Assembly: GCF_021233055.1 (NCBI RefSeq)
Contig: NZ_CP089538.1
Span: 1,159,501 to 1,223,500, forward strand
Origin: Spirosoma oryzicola
Lineage (GTDB): Bacteria; Bacteroidota; Bacteroidia; Cytophagales; Spirosomataceae
Length of the DNA: 64,000 bases
Direction of reading: 5' to 3'
Below are positions 16,904 to 26,172 of the stretch, piece after piece. Positions within the stretch are counted from its first letter, which is position 1. The number at the start of each line of letters is the position of its first letter. A program made the position numbers and the translations under genes. Under the pieces are notes generated by a model. The model worked only from the letters and a program-made list of their open reading frames with translations. It did no database searches and was not told where the DNA came from.

Positions 16904-18043
16904 ATGAAAAACTATGAGATGTTGACCGCGCTCCTGATGGGTGCGGTAATGATCGGTTGCACAAAACAGGAAACGCAAACCGATCAGGCCGAGAAGCTTA
17001 CCTTGCCCGTTGTCAAGCTGGCGCGCCAATCGACGACGCTTAAAAAAGAGTACGTTGGTACGCTCGAAGCCGTTCGGAACGTCGAAATACGGGCGCGGGT
17101 GTCGGGTTTCCTCGAAAAAATCTTTGTCGATGAAGGGCAGCCTGTCCGGCAGGGACAACTGCTGTTTAAATTAAATGAAGCCGAATACCGCGCCGAACTC
17201 GACAAAGCGAAAGCGAACCTGAAAAGTGCAATGGCTGGTGCCAAAACGGCCGAAGTCGAACTGGGCCGGGTGAAATTACTGGTCGATAAAAATGTTGTCT
17301 CACCCTCTGAACTGGAACTGGCTAAAGCGAAGCTGGATGCAGCGCGGGCGGCTATCGACGAAGCGCGCTCCATGCAGGACAATGCTTCCCTTCGGTTGTC
17401 GCACGCCAGTATCAAAGCACCGTTTGACGGCGTCATCAACCGGATTCCGTTTAAAATGGGCAGTCTGATCGAAGAAGGAGCCTTGCTGACATCGGTGTCC
17501 GACACCCGCGAGGTCTACGCGTACTTCGACGTGTCGGAGAAAGAATACCTGTCTTATGTTAAGAAACATCGCAAAAATCCGGAGCAGGGCGTTCGGACGG
17601 TGGAGATGTTGCTGGCCGATGATACGAAGTACCCACACACGGGAAAAATCGAAACGGTTGAAAGTGTCTTCGAAGAAGGAGCCGGGACGATTGCCTTCCG
17701 GGCGCGGTTTCCAAACCCCGAGAAGCTGCTTCGGCATGGCTCTTCGGGAAAGGTTCGGTTGGCAAACGATGTAGATGATGCATTGCTGGTCCCTCAGAAG
17801 GCGGTGTTTGAGGTGCAGGACAAAAACTACGTGTACGTGGTCGATAAGGCGAATAAAGTAAAATCACGGAGTTTCGTGCCGCAGGGTCGGGTTGATCATT
17901 ACTATCTGGTGCAGTCGGGGCTGCAACCGGGCGAACGGGTTGTTTACGAGGGTATTCAAAATATCCGCGACGGCATGCAGATTATTCCCGAAGCCGTTCC
18001 TGCCGATAGTGTGGACTCACAGAGTACGCTCGCACAGCACTAA
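16904..18043 (+). CDS. RND efflux periplasmic adaptor (AcrA/MexA-like lipoprotein)
   Basis: Links an inner-membrane RND pump to its outer-membrane channel. The 379-residue protein has a lipoprotein signal ending in the lipobox MIGC. Then come a split lipoyl domain (GTLEAVRNVEIRARVSGFLEKIFVDEGQPVRQGQLLFKL and later SIKAPFDGVINR), a long alpha hairpin (residues ~95-160, Ala/Lys/Glu-rich) and a beta-barrel and membrane-proximal end (VPQKAVFEVQDKNYVYVV). First gene of a three-gene pump operon; the permease starts 108 bases after the stop. Confidence 0.95.
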   Translation: MKNYEMLTALLMGAVMIGCTKQETQTDQAEKLTLPVVKLARQSTTLKKEYVGTLEAVRNVEIRARVSGFLEKIFVDEGQPVRQGQLLFKLNEAEYRAELDKAKANLKSAMAGAKTAEVELGRVKLLVDKNVVSPSELELAKAKLDAARAAIDEARSMQDNASLRLSHASIKAPFDGVINRIPFKMGSLIEEGALLTSVSDTREVYAYFDVSEKEYLSYVKKHRKNPEQGVRTVEMLLADDTKYPHTGKIETVESVFEEGAGTIAFRARFPNPEKLLRHGSSGKVRLANDVDDALLVPQKAVFEVQDKNYVYVVDKANKVKSRSFVPQGRVDHYYLVQSGLQPGERVVYEGIQNIRDGMQIIPEAVPADSVDSQSTLAQH

Positions 18044-18151
18044 CCTAGTTTACAGCCGCTGGTTTATCGCTTCATCGTTTTGGTGTGGTTCCTCCGGAGC
18101 TACCTCAAAACGGCGTTGTGGGCTATAAATCGTGTACCGAAACCTTAAAAC

Positions 18152-21100
18152 ATGTTTAATCTCTTTATTAAAAGACCGCTGCTGTCGGCGGTCATATCGG
18201 TGCTGATTACCCTGCTGGGCGGATTGGCACTGGTCGGTTTGCCTATTACGCAGTTCCCCGACATTGTGCCGCCTTCCGTAACGGTAACGGCTAAATACAC
18301 GGGAGCGAATGCCGAGGTGGCTACCAAAGCGGTAGCCATGCCGCTGGAACGGGCCATCAACGGGGTGCCTAACATGGTGTACATGAACTCCACCTCCAGT
18401 AACGATGGGACAACGCTGGTGCAGGTATTTTTCAAAGTAGGCACCGACCCCGATCTGGCGGCCATGAGCGTTCAGAACCGCGTGACAACCGTGCTGGACG
18501 AGTTGCCACAGGAAGTGATCAAAGCCGGGGTATCGACGGAAAAAGAGGTAAACAGTATGCTGCTGTACCTCAACGTTTTCAGTAACGATCCGAGCGTTGA
18601 CGAGAAGTTTATTTACAACTTCGCCGACATCAACGTGCTGGCTGAACTCAAGCGAATCGATGGCGTAGGCGTGGCTACCATCATGGGCGCTCGTCAGTAT
18701 TCGATGCGCGTCTGGCTCAAACCGGACCGGATGACGGCTTACGGTGTATCGGCCGACGAGGTCGTTGATGCCATTCGCGAGCAAAACGTCGAAGCGGCCC
18801 CCGGTAAAGCGGGCGAGAGTGCTGACCGAGCCCCGCAGATGCTTCAGTACGTGCTTCGATACAGCGGTAAGTTTTTCGAGCCGAAGCAGTACGAAAACCT
18901 CGTGCTGCGGGCCGAATCCGATGGTTCGATCCTACGCCTGAAAGACGTAGCTGACGTCGAATTCGGATCGCTCAATTACGATGTATTGTCGAAAACGGAC
19001 GGGCGGCCATCGGCGTCGATTATGCTTAAGCAACGACCGGGATCTAACGCGCAGGAAGTCATCAACAACGTAAAAGCGCGGATGGCGGAATTAAAGAAAA
19101 CCAACTTCCCGCCCGGCATGACGTACAACTTCGCATACGATGTGTCGCGCTTTCTGGATGCGTCTATCCACGAAGTAGTGAGAACGCTGATTGAAGCGTT
19201 TGTGCTGGTGTTTCTGGTCGTGTTTCTGTTCCTTCAGGACTGGCGGTCTACCCTGATCTGTGCATTAGCAGTGCCCGTGGCACTGGTGGGTTCGTTTGCT
19301 TTCATGAGTGCAATCGGCTTTTCGATTAACCTGCTTACGCTGTTTGCCTTGGTGCTGGCTATTGGTATTGTGGTGGATAACGCCATTGTGGTGGTGGAAG
19401 CTGTTCACGCTAAAATGACGGAAGAACATCTGTCGCCGAGAGCCGCTACGTTTGCCGCCATGAAGGAAATCAGCGGAGCGTTGATCGCGATTACGCTGGT
19501 GATGTCGGCAGTGTTTGTACCCGTTGCGTTTATGTCGGGTCCGGTCGGTATTTTCTACCGGCAGTTTTCGCTGACGCTGGCCGTCGCTATTGTTATTTCG
19601 GGAATCAACGCCGTTACGCTGACGCCCGCTCTGTGCGCCCTGCTGTTACGCCCGACGCATGCACACGAAGCAACAGGATTGCTGGGTCGGTTTTTTGCCC
19701 GCTTCAACCGGGGTTTCGATGCGCTGACCGGTCGCTATCAAAAAGTACTCCGGCGAATCGCCAGCCGGGGTATGGTGACGGTTGTAATGTTGTTGCTCTT
19801 CGCGGCTGGTACGTGGGGCATCACGTCCTTTCTACCGAGTGGATTTATTCCGACGGAAGATCAGGGTATGATTTACGTGAACGTAACCACACCCGTTGGG
19901 GCTACGGTTAAACGAACCGAAGATGTACTGGACAAAATTCAGCGGGTGGCCTCGAAGATGGACGCCGTTGAAAACGTATCGACGCTGGCCGGTTATAGCC
20001 TGATGACCGATGGTAACGGTGCTTCGTACGGAATGGGTATGATCAACCTGAAAAGCTGGGACGCTCGTACGCAAACGGTGGACGATTTGATTGTCGCGCT
20101 GCAAGAAAATACGCGAGGCATTCAGGATGCGAGTATCCAGTTTTTTCCCCCACCAACGGTTCCCGGTTTTGGTAATTCCAGCGGTTTCGAGCTTCGTATG
20201 CTCGACCGTACGGGCTCCGGCGATTTACAGAAAACCAAGAAAGTTGCTGACGATTTTATTGCTGCATTGAAGAAGCGTCCTGAAATCAGCAGTGCTTTTA
20301 CAAGCTTCGATCCGAGCTTTCCGCAGTATCTGTTGCAGGTCGATCAGGACAAGGCCGCCCAGAAAGGTGTGTCCATTGACAATGCGATGAATACCTTACA
20401 AACGCTGATGGGCAGTTTTTACGCGTCGAATTTCATTCGATTCGGGCAGATGTACAAAGTGATGGTGCAGGCTTCTCCCGAATACCGGGCCAAACCGGAA
20501 GATGTGCTGAACCTACGGGTAAAAAATGACGAGGGGGAGATGGTGCCTTATTCGAACTTCGTCAGCCTGAAGCGGGTGTACGGACCAGAGCAGATTACCC
20601 GCTACAACATGTACACCTCCGCGCTGATCAACGGCGATCCCGCGTCCGGTTATAGCAGTGGCGACGCCCTGCGCGCGGTTCAGGAAGTGGCCAGCAAGAC
20701 ACTACCGCGTGGTTATTCCTTCGAATGGTCGGGTATGTCGCGGGAGGAAGTGTTGTCGGGCGATCAGGCCATTTACATCTTTGCCATCTGTCTGGTCTTT
20801 GTGTATCTGCTGCTGGTAGCGCAATACGAGAGCTTGTTTTTGCCGCTTGCCGTATTGTTATCGCTGCCCGCCGGAATTTTCGGTTCGTTTGTTTGTCTGC
20901 AACTGGCTGGGCTGCAAAACAACATCTACGCGCAGGTATCGCTGGTGATGCTCATCGGTTTGCTCGGAAAAAACGCGATTCTGATTGTCGAGTTCGCTAA
21001 CCAGCGTCAGCAGGAAGGACTGTCGGTTCTGGATGCCGCCATTGAAGGAGCCGTAACGCGCTTGCGTCCGATCCTAATGACCTCGTTAGCGTTCATTGCC

Positions 21101-21355
21101 GGACTGATTCCGCTTTGCATCGCGTCAGGAGCCGGAGCGTTAGGCAACCGGTCCATTGGTACAGCGGCTGCGGGGGGTATGTTTATTGGAACCGTCTTCG
21201 GACTGGTACTCGTCCCCGGCCTGTACATTCTCTTTGCTAAACTAGCCCAGCGATTTCCGTCGAAAACGTCTGCTACCGATGACGAATCGGAAACGGGTTC
21301 AAATCAACAATCCATTAAAACGAATGCCACTCGTACAGTCTTTCAAGAAACATAG
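18152..21355 (+). CDS. RND multidrug efflux permease, AcrB/MexB (HAE-1) type
   Basis: Proton-driven inner-membrane pump of 1067 residues, the usual length. It begins MFNLFIKRPLLSAVISVLI and keeps the HAE-1 landmarks: QFPDIVPPSVTVTAKYTGA, the TM4 pair of acidic residues in GIVVDNAIVVVEAV, the second repeat GLLGKNAILIVEFANQ, and the ending GTVFGLVLVPGLYILFA. Twelve membrane segments in two sets of six with two large periplasmic loops fit. The C-terminus is a hydrophilic Ser/Thr-rich tail that overlaps the next gene by about 32 bases. Substrates are probably hydrophobic drugs or dyes rather than metals. Confidence 0.96.
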   Translation: MFNLFIKRPLLSAVISVLITLLGGLALVGLPITQFPDIVPPSVTVTAKYTGANAEVATKAVAMPLERAINGVPNMVYMNSTSSNDGTTLVQVFFKVGTDPDLAAMSVQNRVTTVLDELPQEVIKAGVSTEKEVNSMLLYLNVFSNDPSVDEKFIYNFADINVLAELKRIDGVGVATIMGARQYSMRVWLKPDRMTAYGVSADEVVDAIREQNVEAAPGKAGESADRAPQMLQYVLRYSGKFFEPKQYENLVLRAESDGSILRLKDVADVEFGSLNYDVLSKTDGRPSASIMLKQRPGSNAQEVINNVKARMAELKKTNFPPGMTYNFAYDVSRFLDASIHEVVRTLIEAFVLVFLVVFLFLQDWRSTLICALAVPVALVGSFAFMSAIGFSINLLTLFALVLAIGIVVDNAIVVVEAVHAKMTEEHLSPRAATFAAMKEISGALIAITLVMSAVFVPVAFMSGPVGIFYRQFSLTLAVAIVISGINAVTLTPALCALLLRPTHAHEATGLLGRFFARFNRGFDALTGRYQKVLRRIASRGMVTVVMLLLFAAGTWGITSFLPSGFIPTEDQGMIYVNVTTPVGATVKRTEDVLDKIQRVASKMDAVENVSTLAGYSLMTDGNGASYGMGMINLKSWDARTQTVDDLIVALQENTRGIQDASIQFFPPPTVPGFGNSSGFELRMLDRTGSGDLQKTKKVADDFIAALKKRPEISSAFTSFDPSFPQYLLQVDQDKAAQKGVSIDNAMNTLQTLMGSFYASNFIRFGQMYKVMVQASPEYRAKPEDVLNLRVKNDEGEMVPYSNFVSLKRVYGPEQITRYNMYTSALINGDPASGYSSGDALRAVQEVASKTLPRGYSFEWSGMSREEVLSGDQAIYIFAICLVFVYLLLVAQYESLFLPLAVLLSLPAGIFGSFVCLQLAGLQNNIYAQVSLVMLIGLLGKNAILIVEFANQRQQEGLSVLDAAIEGAVTRLRPILMTSLAFIAGLIPLCIASGAGALGNRSIGTAAAGGMFIGTVFGLVLVPGLYILFAKLAQRFPSKTSATDDESETGSNQQSIKTNATRTVFQET

Positions 21356-22778
21356 TCTAACCTACAGTCTATTCATTTTTCTGGTCGGTCTGAGCGGTTG
21401 CCAGGCTGTCCGTACCCCTTCCCGGTCGCCGGGAGTGCCATTGCCCGCAACGTTTATCAACCGTACGGATTCGGTCGGTATCGGCGATCTGCACCGGACA
21501 AAACTGTTTTCGGACCCGTATCTGGTCCGGCTGATTGACACAGCCCTAACGCAAAACCCGGATCTCAAAATGGCTGTACAGCGAATAGAGGTAGCGCGGG
21601 CAAACTTTGTTGTTAGTCAGGGCGCGTTGCTGCCGAGTGTTAATGCGGTGGCCGCTGCTGGTTTTGATCGGTACGGACGGTATACGCTGAATGGCGTCGG
21701 TAATTTTGATACAAACCTGTCCGGCAATATTGACAACCAGCAACGGATTCCCAACCCGACCCCTGATTTTTTCCTGGGGTTACGCAGTTCCTGGGAGATT
21801 GATATCTGGGGGAAGCTCCGCAACCGTCGTCGGGCGGCTTACACGCGGCTGTTGGCATCGCAGGAGGGGCGTAACCTGGTTGTAACGGCGCTCACTGCCG
21901 AAGTAGCCCGGTTGTATTATACGCTCCTTGCGCTGGATGGGGAGTTGAACATTATCGAAGAGAACGAAGCCCTGCAACGACGTGCGGTTGAGTTGGTCAA
22001 TGTACAGAAGGATGCGGGTCGGGTAACGGTGCTGGCCGTTCAGCAATTTACGGCTCAACTGCTCAACACACGCAGTCTGGAAGGTCGGGTGAGGCAACAA
22101 ATCGTGGAGACGGAAAACCAGCTGAATGCATTGCTGGGGCGTTATCCGCAACCGATTTCGCGCGGTCAGACCATCGAAAATCAGCAATTGCCTGCTTCGG
22201 TTGTTGCCGGATTACCCGCGCAGTTGGTACGACGCCGACCCGACATTCGGCAGGCTGAACGCGAACTGGAAGCGGCTAATATTGACGTAGCCGTGGCTCA
22301 GGCCGAATTCCTGCCGTCGCTGACGCTGACGCCTTACATTGGGTTAAATTCATTCCGGGCGGCTACACTCCTAAACCCCGGATCGTTGGCGCTCGGCGCA
22401 TTGGGGGGATTAGCCGCTCCGGTGTTCAACCGGCGGTTGCTGAAAGGGAATTATGCGGCTTCCGTTGCACAAAGCCGGGGTGCTTATTTTGCCTATCAAA
22501 AAGCAATTCTCACTGGTGTCAGCGAGGTTGTCAGTAGTCTGAAAGGGTTGGAGAATTACCGGTCTGTGGCGGATATACAAACGCAGGAAGTGGCGATGCT
22601 AAAAAACGCGGCTGTCACGTCGAACGAGTTATTTACGAACGGATACGCTACGTATCTGGAAGTGATTACGGCCCAGCGTAGCGTATTGGATGCGCAATTA
22701 GCGCAGATCGACACCAAGCGGTCGCAGTTTTTGTCGCTGGTCGATTTGTACCGGGCGCTGGGGGGCGGCTGGGAATAG
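21324..22778 (+). CDS. RND efflux outer-membrane lipoprotein, OprM/NodT family
   Basis: TolC-like channel for the pump encoded upstream. From the ATG at 21324 it is about 484 residues, opening with a signal peptide and lipobox LVGLSGC. Typical OprM features: DPYLVRLIDTALTQNPDLKMAVQRIEVARA, SSWEIDIWGKLRNRRRAA, LPAQLVRRRPDIRQAERELEAAN and the final ALGGGW. An in-frame start at 21279 would extend the overlap with the permease and put 15 extra residues before the signal, so it is rejected. The operon ends at the 22-bp hairpin that follows. Confidence 0.95.
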   Translation: MPLVQSFKKHSLTYSLFIFLVGLSGCQAVRTPSRSPGVPLPATFINRTDSVGIGDLHRTKLFSDPYLVRLIDTALTQNPDLKMAVQRIEVARANFVVSQGALLPSVNAVAAAGFDRYGRYTLNGVGNFDTNLSGNIDNQQRIPNPTPDFFLGLRSSWEIDIWGKLRNRRRAAYTRLLASQEGRNLVVTALTAEVARLYYTLLALDGELNIIEENEALQRRAVELVNVQKDAGRVTVLAVQQFTAQLLNTRSLEGRVRQQIVETENQLNALLGRYPQPISRGQTIENQQLPASVVAGLPAQLVRRRPDIRQAERELEAANIDVAVAQAEFLPSLTLTPYIGLNSFRAATLLNPGSLALGALGGLAAPVFNRRLLKGNYAASVAQSRGAYFAYQKAILTGVSEVVSSLKGLENYRSVADIQTQEVAMLKNAAVTSNELFTNGYATYLEVITAQRSVLDAQLAQIDTKRSQFLSLVDLYRALGGGWE

Positions 22779-22797
22779 CCGAATTGGCCGGGTTGTT

Positions 22798-22845
22798 CAC
22801 CGAAACGAGGTGTCGGGTTCTAAAACCCGACACCTCGTTTCGGTG
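22798..22845. terminator. Perfect 22-bp hairpin terminating convergent genes
   Basis: The arms 22798-22819 and 22824-22845 (CACCGAAACGAGGTGTCGGG... and its exact complement) pair without mismatch around a 4-base CTAA loop. It stands between the efflux operon and the convergent thioesterase gene, only 9 bases from the latter's stop, so it should terminate both. The core TGTCGGGTT/AACCCGACA could also be a dispersed genomic repeat. Confidence 0.7.
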
Positions 22846-22854
22846 CTAGAGGCA

Positions 22855-23277
22855 TTACGATTTATCCGTGATGATCGCAATCGTCAGTCGGCTGACGCAA
22901 ACCAGTTTGCCTTCTTCGGTGGTGATCCGGATATCCCATACGTGCGTTGTCCGTCCGATGTGAATAGGCGTACAGCGTCCGTATACCCACCCGTCGCGCA
23001 CGGAACGGATGTGGTTGGCGTTGACTTCAAGCCCAACGGCACGCTGTCTCGCGGGATCGTCGAGCAGCATGTACGAGGCTACGCTGCCCAGCGACTCGGC
23101 CAGAACGACCGATGCACCCCCGTGCAGGATGCCAAACGGCTGATGCGTTCGCGCATCGACGGGCATACGGGCGGTCAGATACCCTTCGCCCGCTTCTGTA
23201 AACTCAATACCTAACAGTCTAACAATCGAGTCGGCATGGGCAAACTCAAGGTTACTCAGGTCAAAGCCTGCTTTCAT
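22855..23277 (-). CDS. Hotdog-fold acyl-CoA thioesterase, PaaI/MenI-like
   Basis: Hydrolyses an acyl-CoA, perhaps DHNA-CoA in menaquinone synthesis or a phenylacetyl-type CoA. From the ATG at 23277 it has about 140 residues. The signature QPFGILHGGASVVLAESLGSVAS is the PaaI/MenI active-site helix region (HGG followed by catalytic acid E), and VGLEVNANHIRSVRDGWV is the next conserved strand. The upstream in-frame start at 23316 would overlap the divergent gene. It lies back-to-back with the phosphatase gene. Confidence 0.88.
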   Translation of the reverse strand: MKAGFDLSNLEFAHADSIVRLLGIEFTEAGEGYLTARMPVDARTHQPFGILHGGASVVLAESLGSVASYMLLDDPARQRAVGLEVNANHIRSVRDGWVYGRCTPIHIGRTTHVWDIRITTEEGKLVCVSRLTIAIITDKS

Positions 23278-23295
23278 AATGCAGCGAAATTTGTT

Positions 23296-23303
23296 TAATT
23301 TTG
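23296..23303 (+). promoter_or_regulatory. Possible -7 promoter box for the histidine phosphatase gene
   Basis: TAATTTTG matches TAnnTTTG exactly. A weak TTTC stands 19 bases upstream at 23273-23276. If real, the translation start must be downstream of 23307, which favours the TTG at 23337. Confidence 0.4.
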
Positions 23304-23336
23304 CATTTGAATACAACGGAAGACAAAGCTAAAGGC

Positions 23337-23972
23337 TTGCAACAAAAAACCATATATTTGATTCGCCACGGAGAAACCGATTATAATCGGCGGGGTGTGG
23401 TGCAGGGGAGTGGCGTTGACTCAGATCTGAACGATATGGGTCGCGCGCAGGCGATGGCTTTTTTTCAAGCCTATCAGCATGTTCCTTTCCAGAAAATTTA
23501 TATCTCCGGTCTTCGACGGACGTTTCAAACGGCCGAGCCGTTTATCGAACTGGGTATTCCGTTCGAGAAGCTGACGGGTCTCAACGAGATCAGTTGGGGC
23601 GTTATGGAAGGTAAGGTTCCGGGCAATATCGATAACGAGTATTACCGCAATCTGATCGATGCGTGGTCGTCTGGTAATACGGCGTTACCCACCGACGGGG
23701 GCGAAAGTCCCGACCAGGTGGTCAGTCGTCAGAAAGTGGCTATCGATAGCATTTTATCGCATCCCGATGAAGAAACCGTCCTGGTCGCTATGCACGGACG
23801 AGCCATGCGTATTCTGCTCTGCTGGCTTACCAATCGGCCTTTGTCGATGATGGATCACTTTGAACACAGCAATTTGTGCCTGTATAAGCTTCAGTATGAT
23901 TACGATACGGCAGCGTTTACGATTGAAATTGCGAACGATACATCACACTTGCTGACGCTGGCGTTGGCTTAG
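23337..23972 (+). CDS. Histidine phosphatase family protein (phosphoglycerate-mutase-like)
   Basis: Phosphatase of the RHG superfamily. The catalytic motif LIRHGETDYNRRG is at the N-terminus, ISGLRRTFQTAEPF supplies the second Arg, and LVAMHGRAMRILL the second His, with a phosphate-pocket Glu in the NEISWGVMEGKVPG region. About 211 residues. No ATG precedes the RHGET motif; I prefer the TTG at 23337, after AAAGG, over the TTG at 23301, which lies inside a promoter-like box. The substrate (phosphosugar, cobalamin intermediate or other) cannot be told. Confidence 0.9.
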   Translation: MQQKTIYLIRHGETDYNRRGVVQGSGVDSDLNDMGRAQAMAFFQAYQHVPFQKIYISGLRRTFQTAEPFIELGIPFEKLTGLNEISWGVMEGKVPGNIDNEYYRNLIDAWSSGNTALPTDGGESPDQVVSRQKVAIDSILSHPDEETVLVAMHGRAMRILLCWLTNRPLSMMDHFEHSNLCLYKLQYDYDTAAFTIEIANDTSHLLTLALA

Positions 23973-24109
23973 GATGCGTAAACGGATATAGAAGGAAGAA
24001 GGCGGTAGATGGTTCTGCGGCCTTTATCCGTTTTTTCTCCCTTTCCTCCTTTGTCGCTTCCTTTGATGTAGTTCTCCCGCTTTTTGCCTTAAAATCTTGT
24101 ACATTCGCT

Positions 24110-24131
24110 TATTGTCCGAAAAAGGACGATA
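24110..24131 (+). promoter_or_regulatory. Hairpin just before the LytS-like gene
   Basis: TATTGTCC at 24110-24117 pairs with GGACGATA at 24124-24131 (one U-G pair) around GAAAAA, ending 6 bases before the ATG at 24138. It may limit ribosome access. Confidence 0.3.
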
Positions 24132-24137
24132 AATGGA

Positions 24138-25232
24138 ATGAGCACGTCAAAACAAAATATATATTGGTTTTGCCAGTTATTTGGCTGGTCGCTCCTCATC
24201 CTGGTGGAGTACCTGGCTTATGTACTGGAATCAGGCTTTGACCCGGAAGCCCTGTATCTGGCCATCGCGAATATTTTTCTGGGCATTACCCTGACGCACC
24301 TTTACCGCCTGATGATCCGGCGCTGGAACTGGGTGCGACTTCCGTTCTTTCAACTCGTACCGCGCGTACTTCTGTCGGTACTGGTGTTGGCCATGATCAT
24401 GACGCTGGTTAACATTCCCATCGATCGGCGGCTTTTCCCTCAATACTTCATCGAAGAGCCTTGGCCGACGATCGGTTATCTACTCACCTGGGGTAAGAAC
24501 ATGCTTGCGTGGGTGCTTAGCTATACGGCCTATCACTACGTTGAAGAAAACCGAAACGCTGAAATTGAGCGTATTTTGCTCAAAACCAGTATTCGGGAAA
24601 CCGAAGCAAAGGTGTTACGGTCGCAGCTTAATCCGCACTTTGTCTTCAACGCACTGAATAGCATTCGGGCGCTGGTGTACGAAAACCCGACCAAAGCGCA
24701 GCAGGGCATCACGCAACTCTCCAATCTGCTTCGTAATTCGTTGTTGGCCGACCGCCGGAAAACGGTTGAGCTGCGCGAAGAAATCAAGACAGTAGAAGAT
24801 TATTTGGCTCTCGAAAAAGTCCGCTATGAAGATCGCCTGACTTCCCGCATAGAACTGGACAGCCGGACGCTATTCTGGCAGGTGCCGCCGATGATGCTCC
24901 AAACGCTGGTAGAAAATGCCATCAAGCACGGGGTATCAACGGCAGTCGGTGGGGGCTTTGTCGAGGTACAATCGACTATCGTTGCGGATAAACTGCATAT
25001 CATTATCCGAAATACCGGCGTTCTGGGCGATAAGGAAGCATCGGGCGGTTTTGGTTTGGCGAATACTGCGCAACGACTCGAATTGCTGTATGGCCCCGAG
25101 GCTACCTTTCATATTTTTCAGGAAGAAGACAACCCTTTCGAGGGGCCAGTCGTTTGCGCCGAAATCTGCATTCCAACCCAGTCGGAAGGGATGTTCAGAC
25201 GCCGAGAAGAAGCGGCTAAATTAAAAAACTAA
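24138..25232 (+). CDS. LytS/YehU-type sensor histidine kinase
   Basis: Inner-membrane sensor kinase of 364 residues. Four hydrophobic segments occupy residues ~10-135 with short loops and no large sensor domain. The His_kinase (PF06580-type) box follows: LRSQLNPHFVFNALNSIRAL with the phosphoaccepting His in NPHF near residue 168. The ATPase end has VPPMMLQTLVENAIKHGV (N box) and GGFGLANTAQRLELLYG (G box). It is followed 90 bases later by its LytTR response regulator. The signal is unknown; some relatives respond to envelope or pyruvate-like cues. Confidence 0.94.
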   Translation: MSTSKQNIYWFCQLFGWSLLILVEYLAYVLESGFDPEALYLAIANIFLGITLTHLYRLMIRRWNWVRLPFFQLVPRVLLSVLVLAMIMTLVNIPIDRRLFPQYFIEEPWPTIGYLLTWGKNMLAWVLSYTAYHYVEENRNAEIERILLKTSIRETEAKVLRSQLNPHFVFNALNSIRALVYENPTKAQQGITQLSNLLRNSLLADRRKTVELREEIKTVEDYLALEKVRYEDRLTSRIELDSRTLFWQVPPMMLQTLVENAIKHGVSTAVGGGFVEVQSTIVADKLHIIIRNTGVLGDKEASGGFGLANTAQRLELLYGPEATFHIFQEEDNPFEGPVVCAEICIPTQSEGMFRRREEAAKLKN

Positions 25233-25322
25233 GAACTACTATCGTTTATCGCATAAAGGCTTTAAGAGCATCGATTGGTACCTTATCCACAAGCCAATAC
25301 GCTATAAACCGCAAACACATCT

Positions 25323-26063
25323 ATGAAAACCCTGATTATCGACGACGAACGCCTGGCCCGTAATGAATTGCGTCGGCTGCTGGAAAACTTTCCCAAAATT
25401 CAGATTGTCGGTGAAGCGGCTAATGCCGACGAAGCCTTGCCCATGATTGATGATCTGGAGCCTGAACTGCTGTTTCTGGATATACAAATGCCGGGTAAAA
25501 ACGGGTTTGAGTTACTACAGTCCATAGAAGGTAAAACGCCGGAGGTGATTTTTACGACTGCCTATGATGAATACGCGATTAAGGCGTTCGAGTTTAATGC
25601 GCTTGATTATCTGCTCAAGCCGGTTGAATTAGCTCGCCTTTCGGAAGCCATTCATCGCGTTGAAGAGGAACAGCAACACGCCAGCGAAGTTCAGGGGCAT
25701 TCGATAGCCGGTATTGCCTCCAAAGTGCTGGGCGAGAACGATCAGGTATTTGTGAAAGACGGAGAGAAATGCTGGTTTGTAAAGTTGGGCAAAGTGCGTT
25801 TGTTTGAATCGATGGGCAACTACGTCCGGTTGTACTTCGACGATCAAAAGCCGCTGGTGCTCAAATCGCTCAACGCGCTGGAAGATCGGCTGAATCCAGC
25901 CACCTTTTTCCGGGCAAACCGCAAGCATATTATCAACCTGCAATGGATTGAAAAGATTGAACCCTGGTTTAGTGGGGGATTGCTGGTGACATTACGCGGT
26001 GGGGATAAAATTGAAATAAGTCGCCGGCAGGCAATACGATTTAAAGATTTATTAAGTTTGTAA
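25323..26063 (+). CDS. LytTR-family response regulator
   Basis: Partner of the LytS-type kinase upstream. The receiver domain spans residues 1-120, with acidic pocket DDE at 8-10, phosphoacceptor Asp in LLFLDIQMPGKNGFELL near 55 and Lys in DYLLKPV near 102. The LytTR DNA-binding domain covers about 145-246, with FVKDGEKCWFVKLGKVRLFESMGNYVRLYF and FFRANRKHIINLQWIEKIEPW as landmarks. 246 residues is typical. It should bind direct repeats near its own or nearby targets. Confidence 0.95.
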   Translation: MKTLIIDDERLARNELRRLLENFPKIQIVGEAANADEALPMIDDLEPELLFLDIQMPGKNGFELLQSIEGKTPEVIFTTAYDEYAIKAFEFNALDYLLKPVELARLSEAIHRVEEEQQHASEVQGHSIAGIASKVLGENDQVFVKDGEKCWFVKLGKVRLFESMGNYVRLYFDDQKPLVLKSLNALEDRLNPATFFRANRKHIINLQWIEKIEPWFSGGLLVTLRGGDKIEISRRQAIRFKDLLSL

Positions 26064-26172
26064 GTAGTGAGGCCCTTTTCATTGGTTCGTGGGTAGGTCA
26101 ATTGACAAGACTATCGTTCATGCATCGGATTGCTCAGTAAACCAATTACTCAACTTATTACTTACTCCCTGC

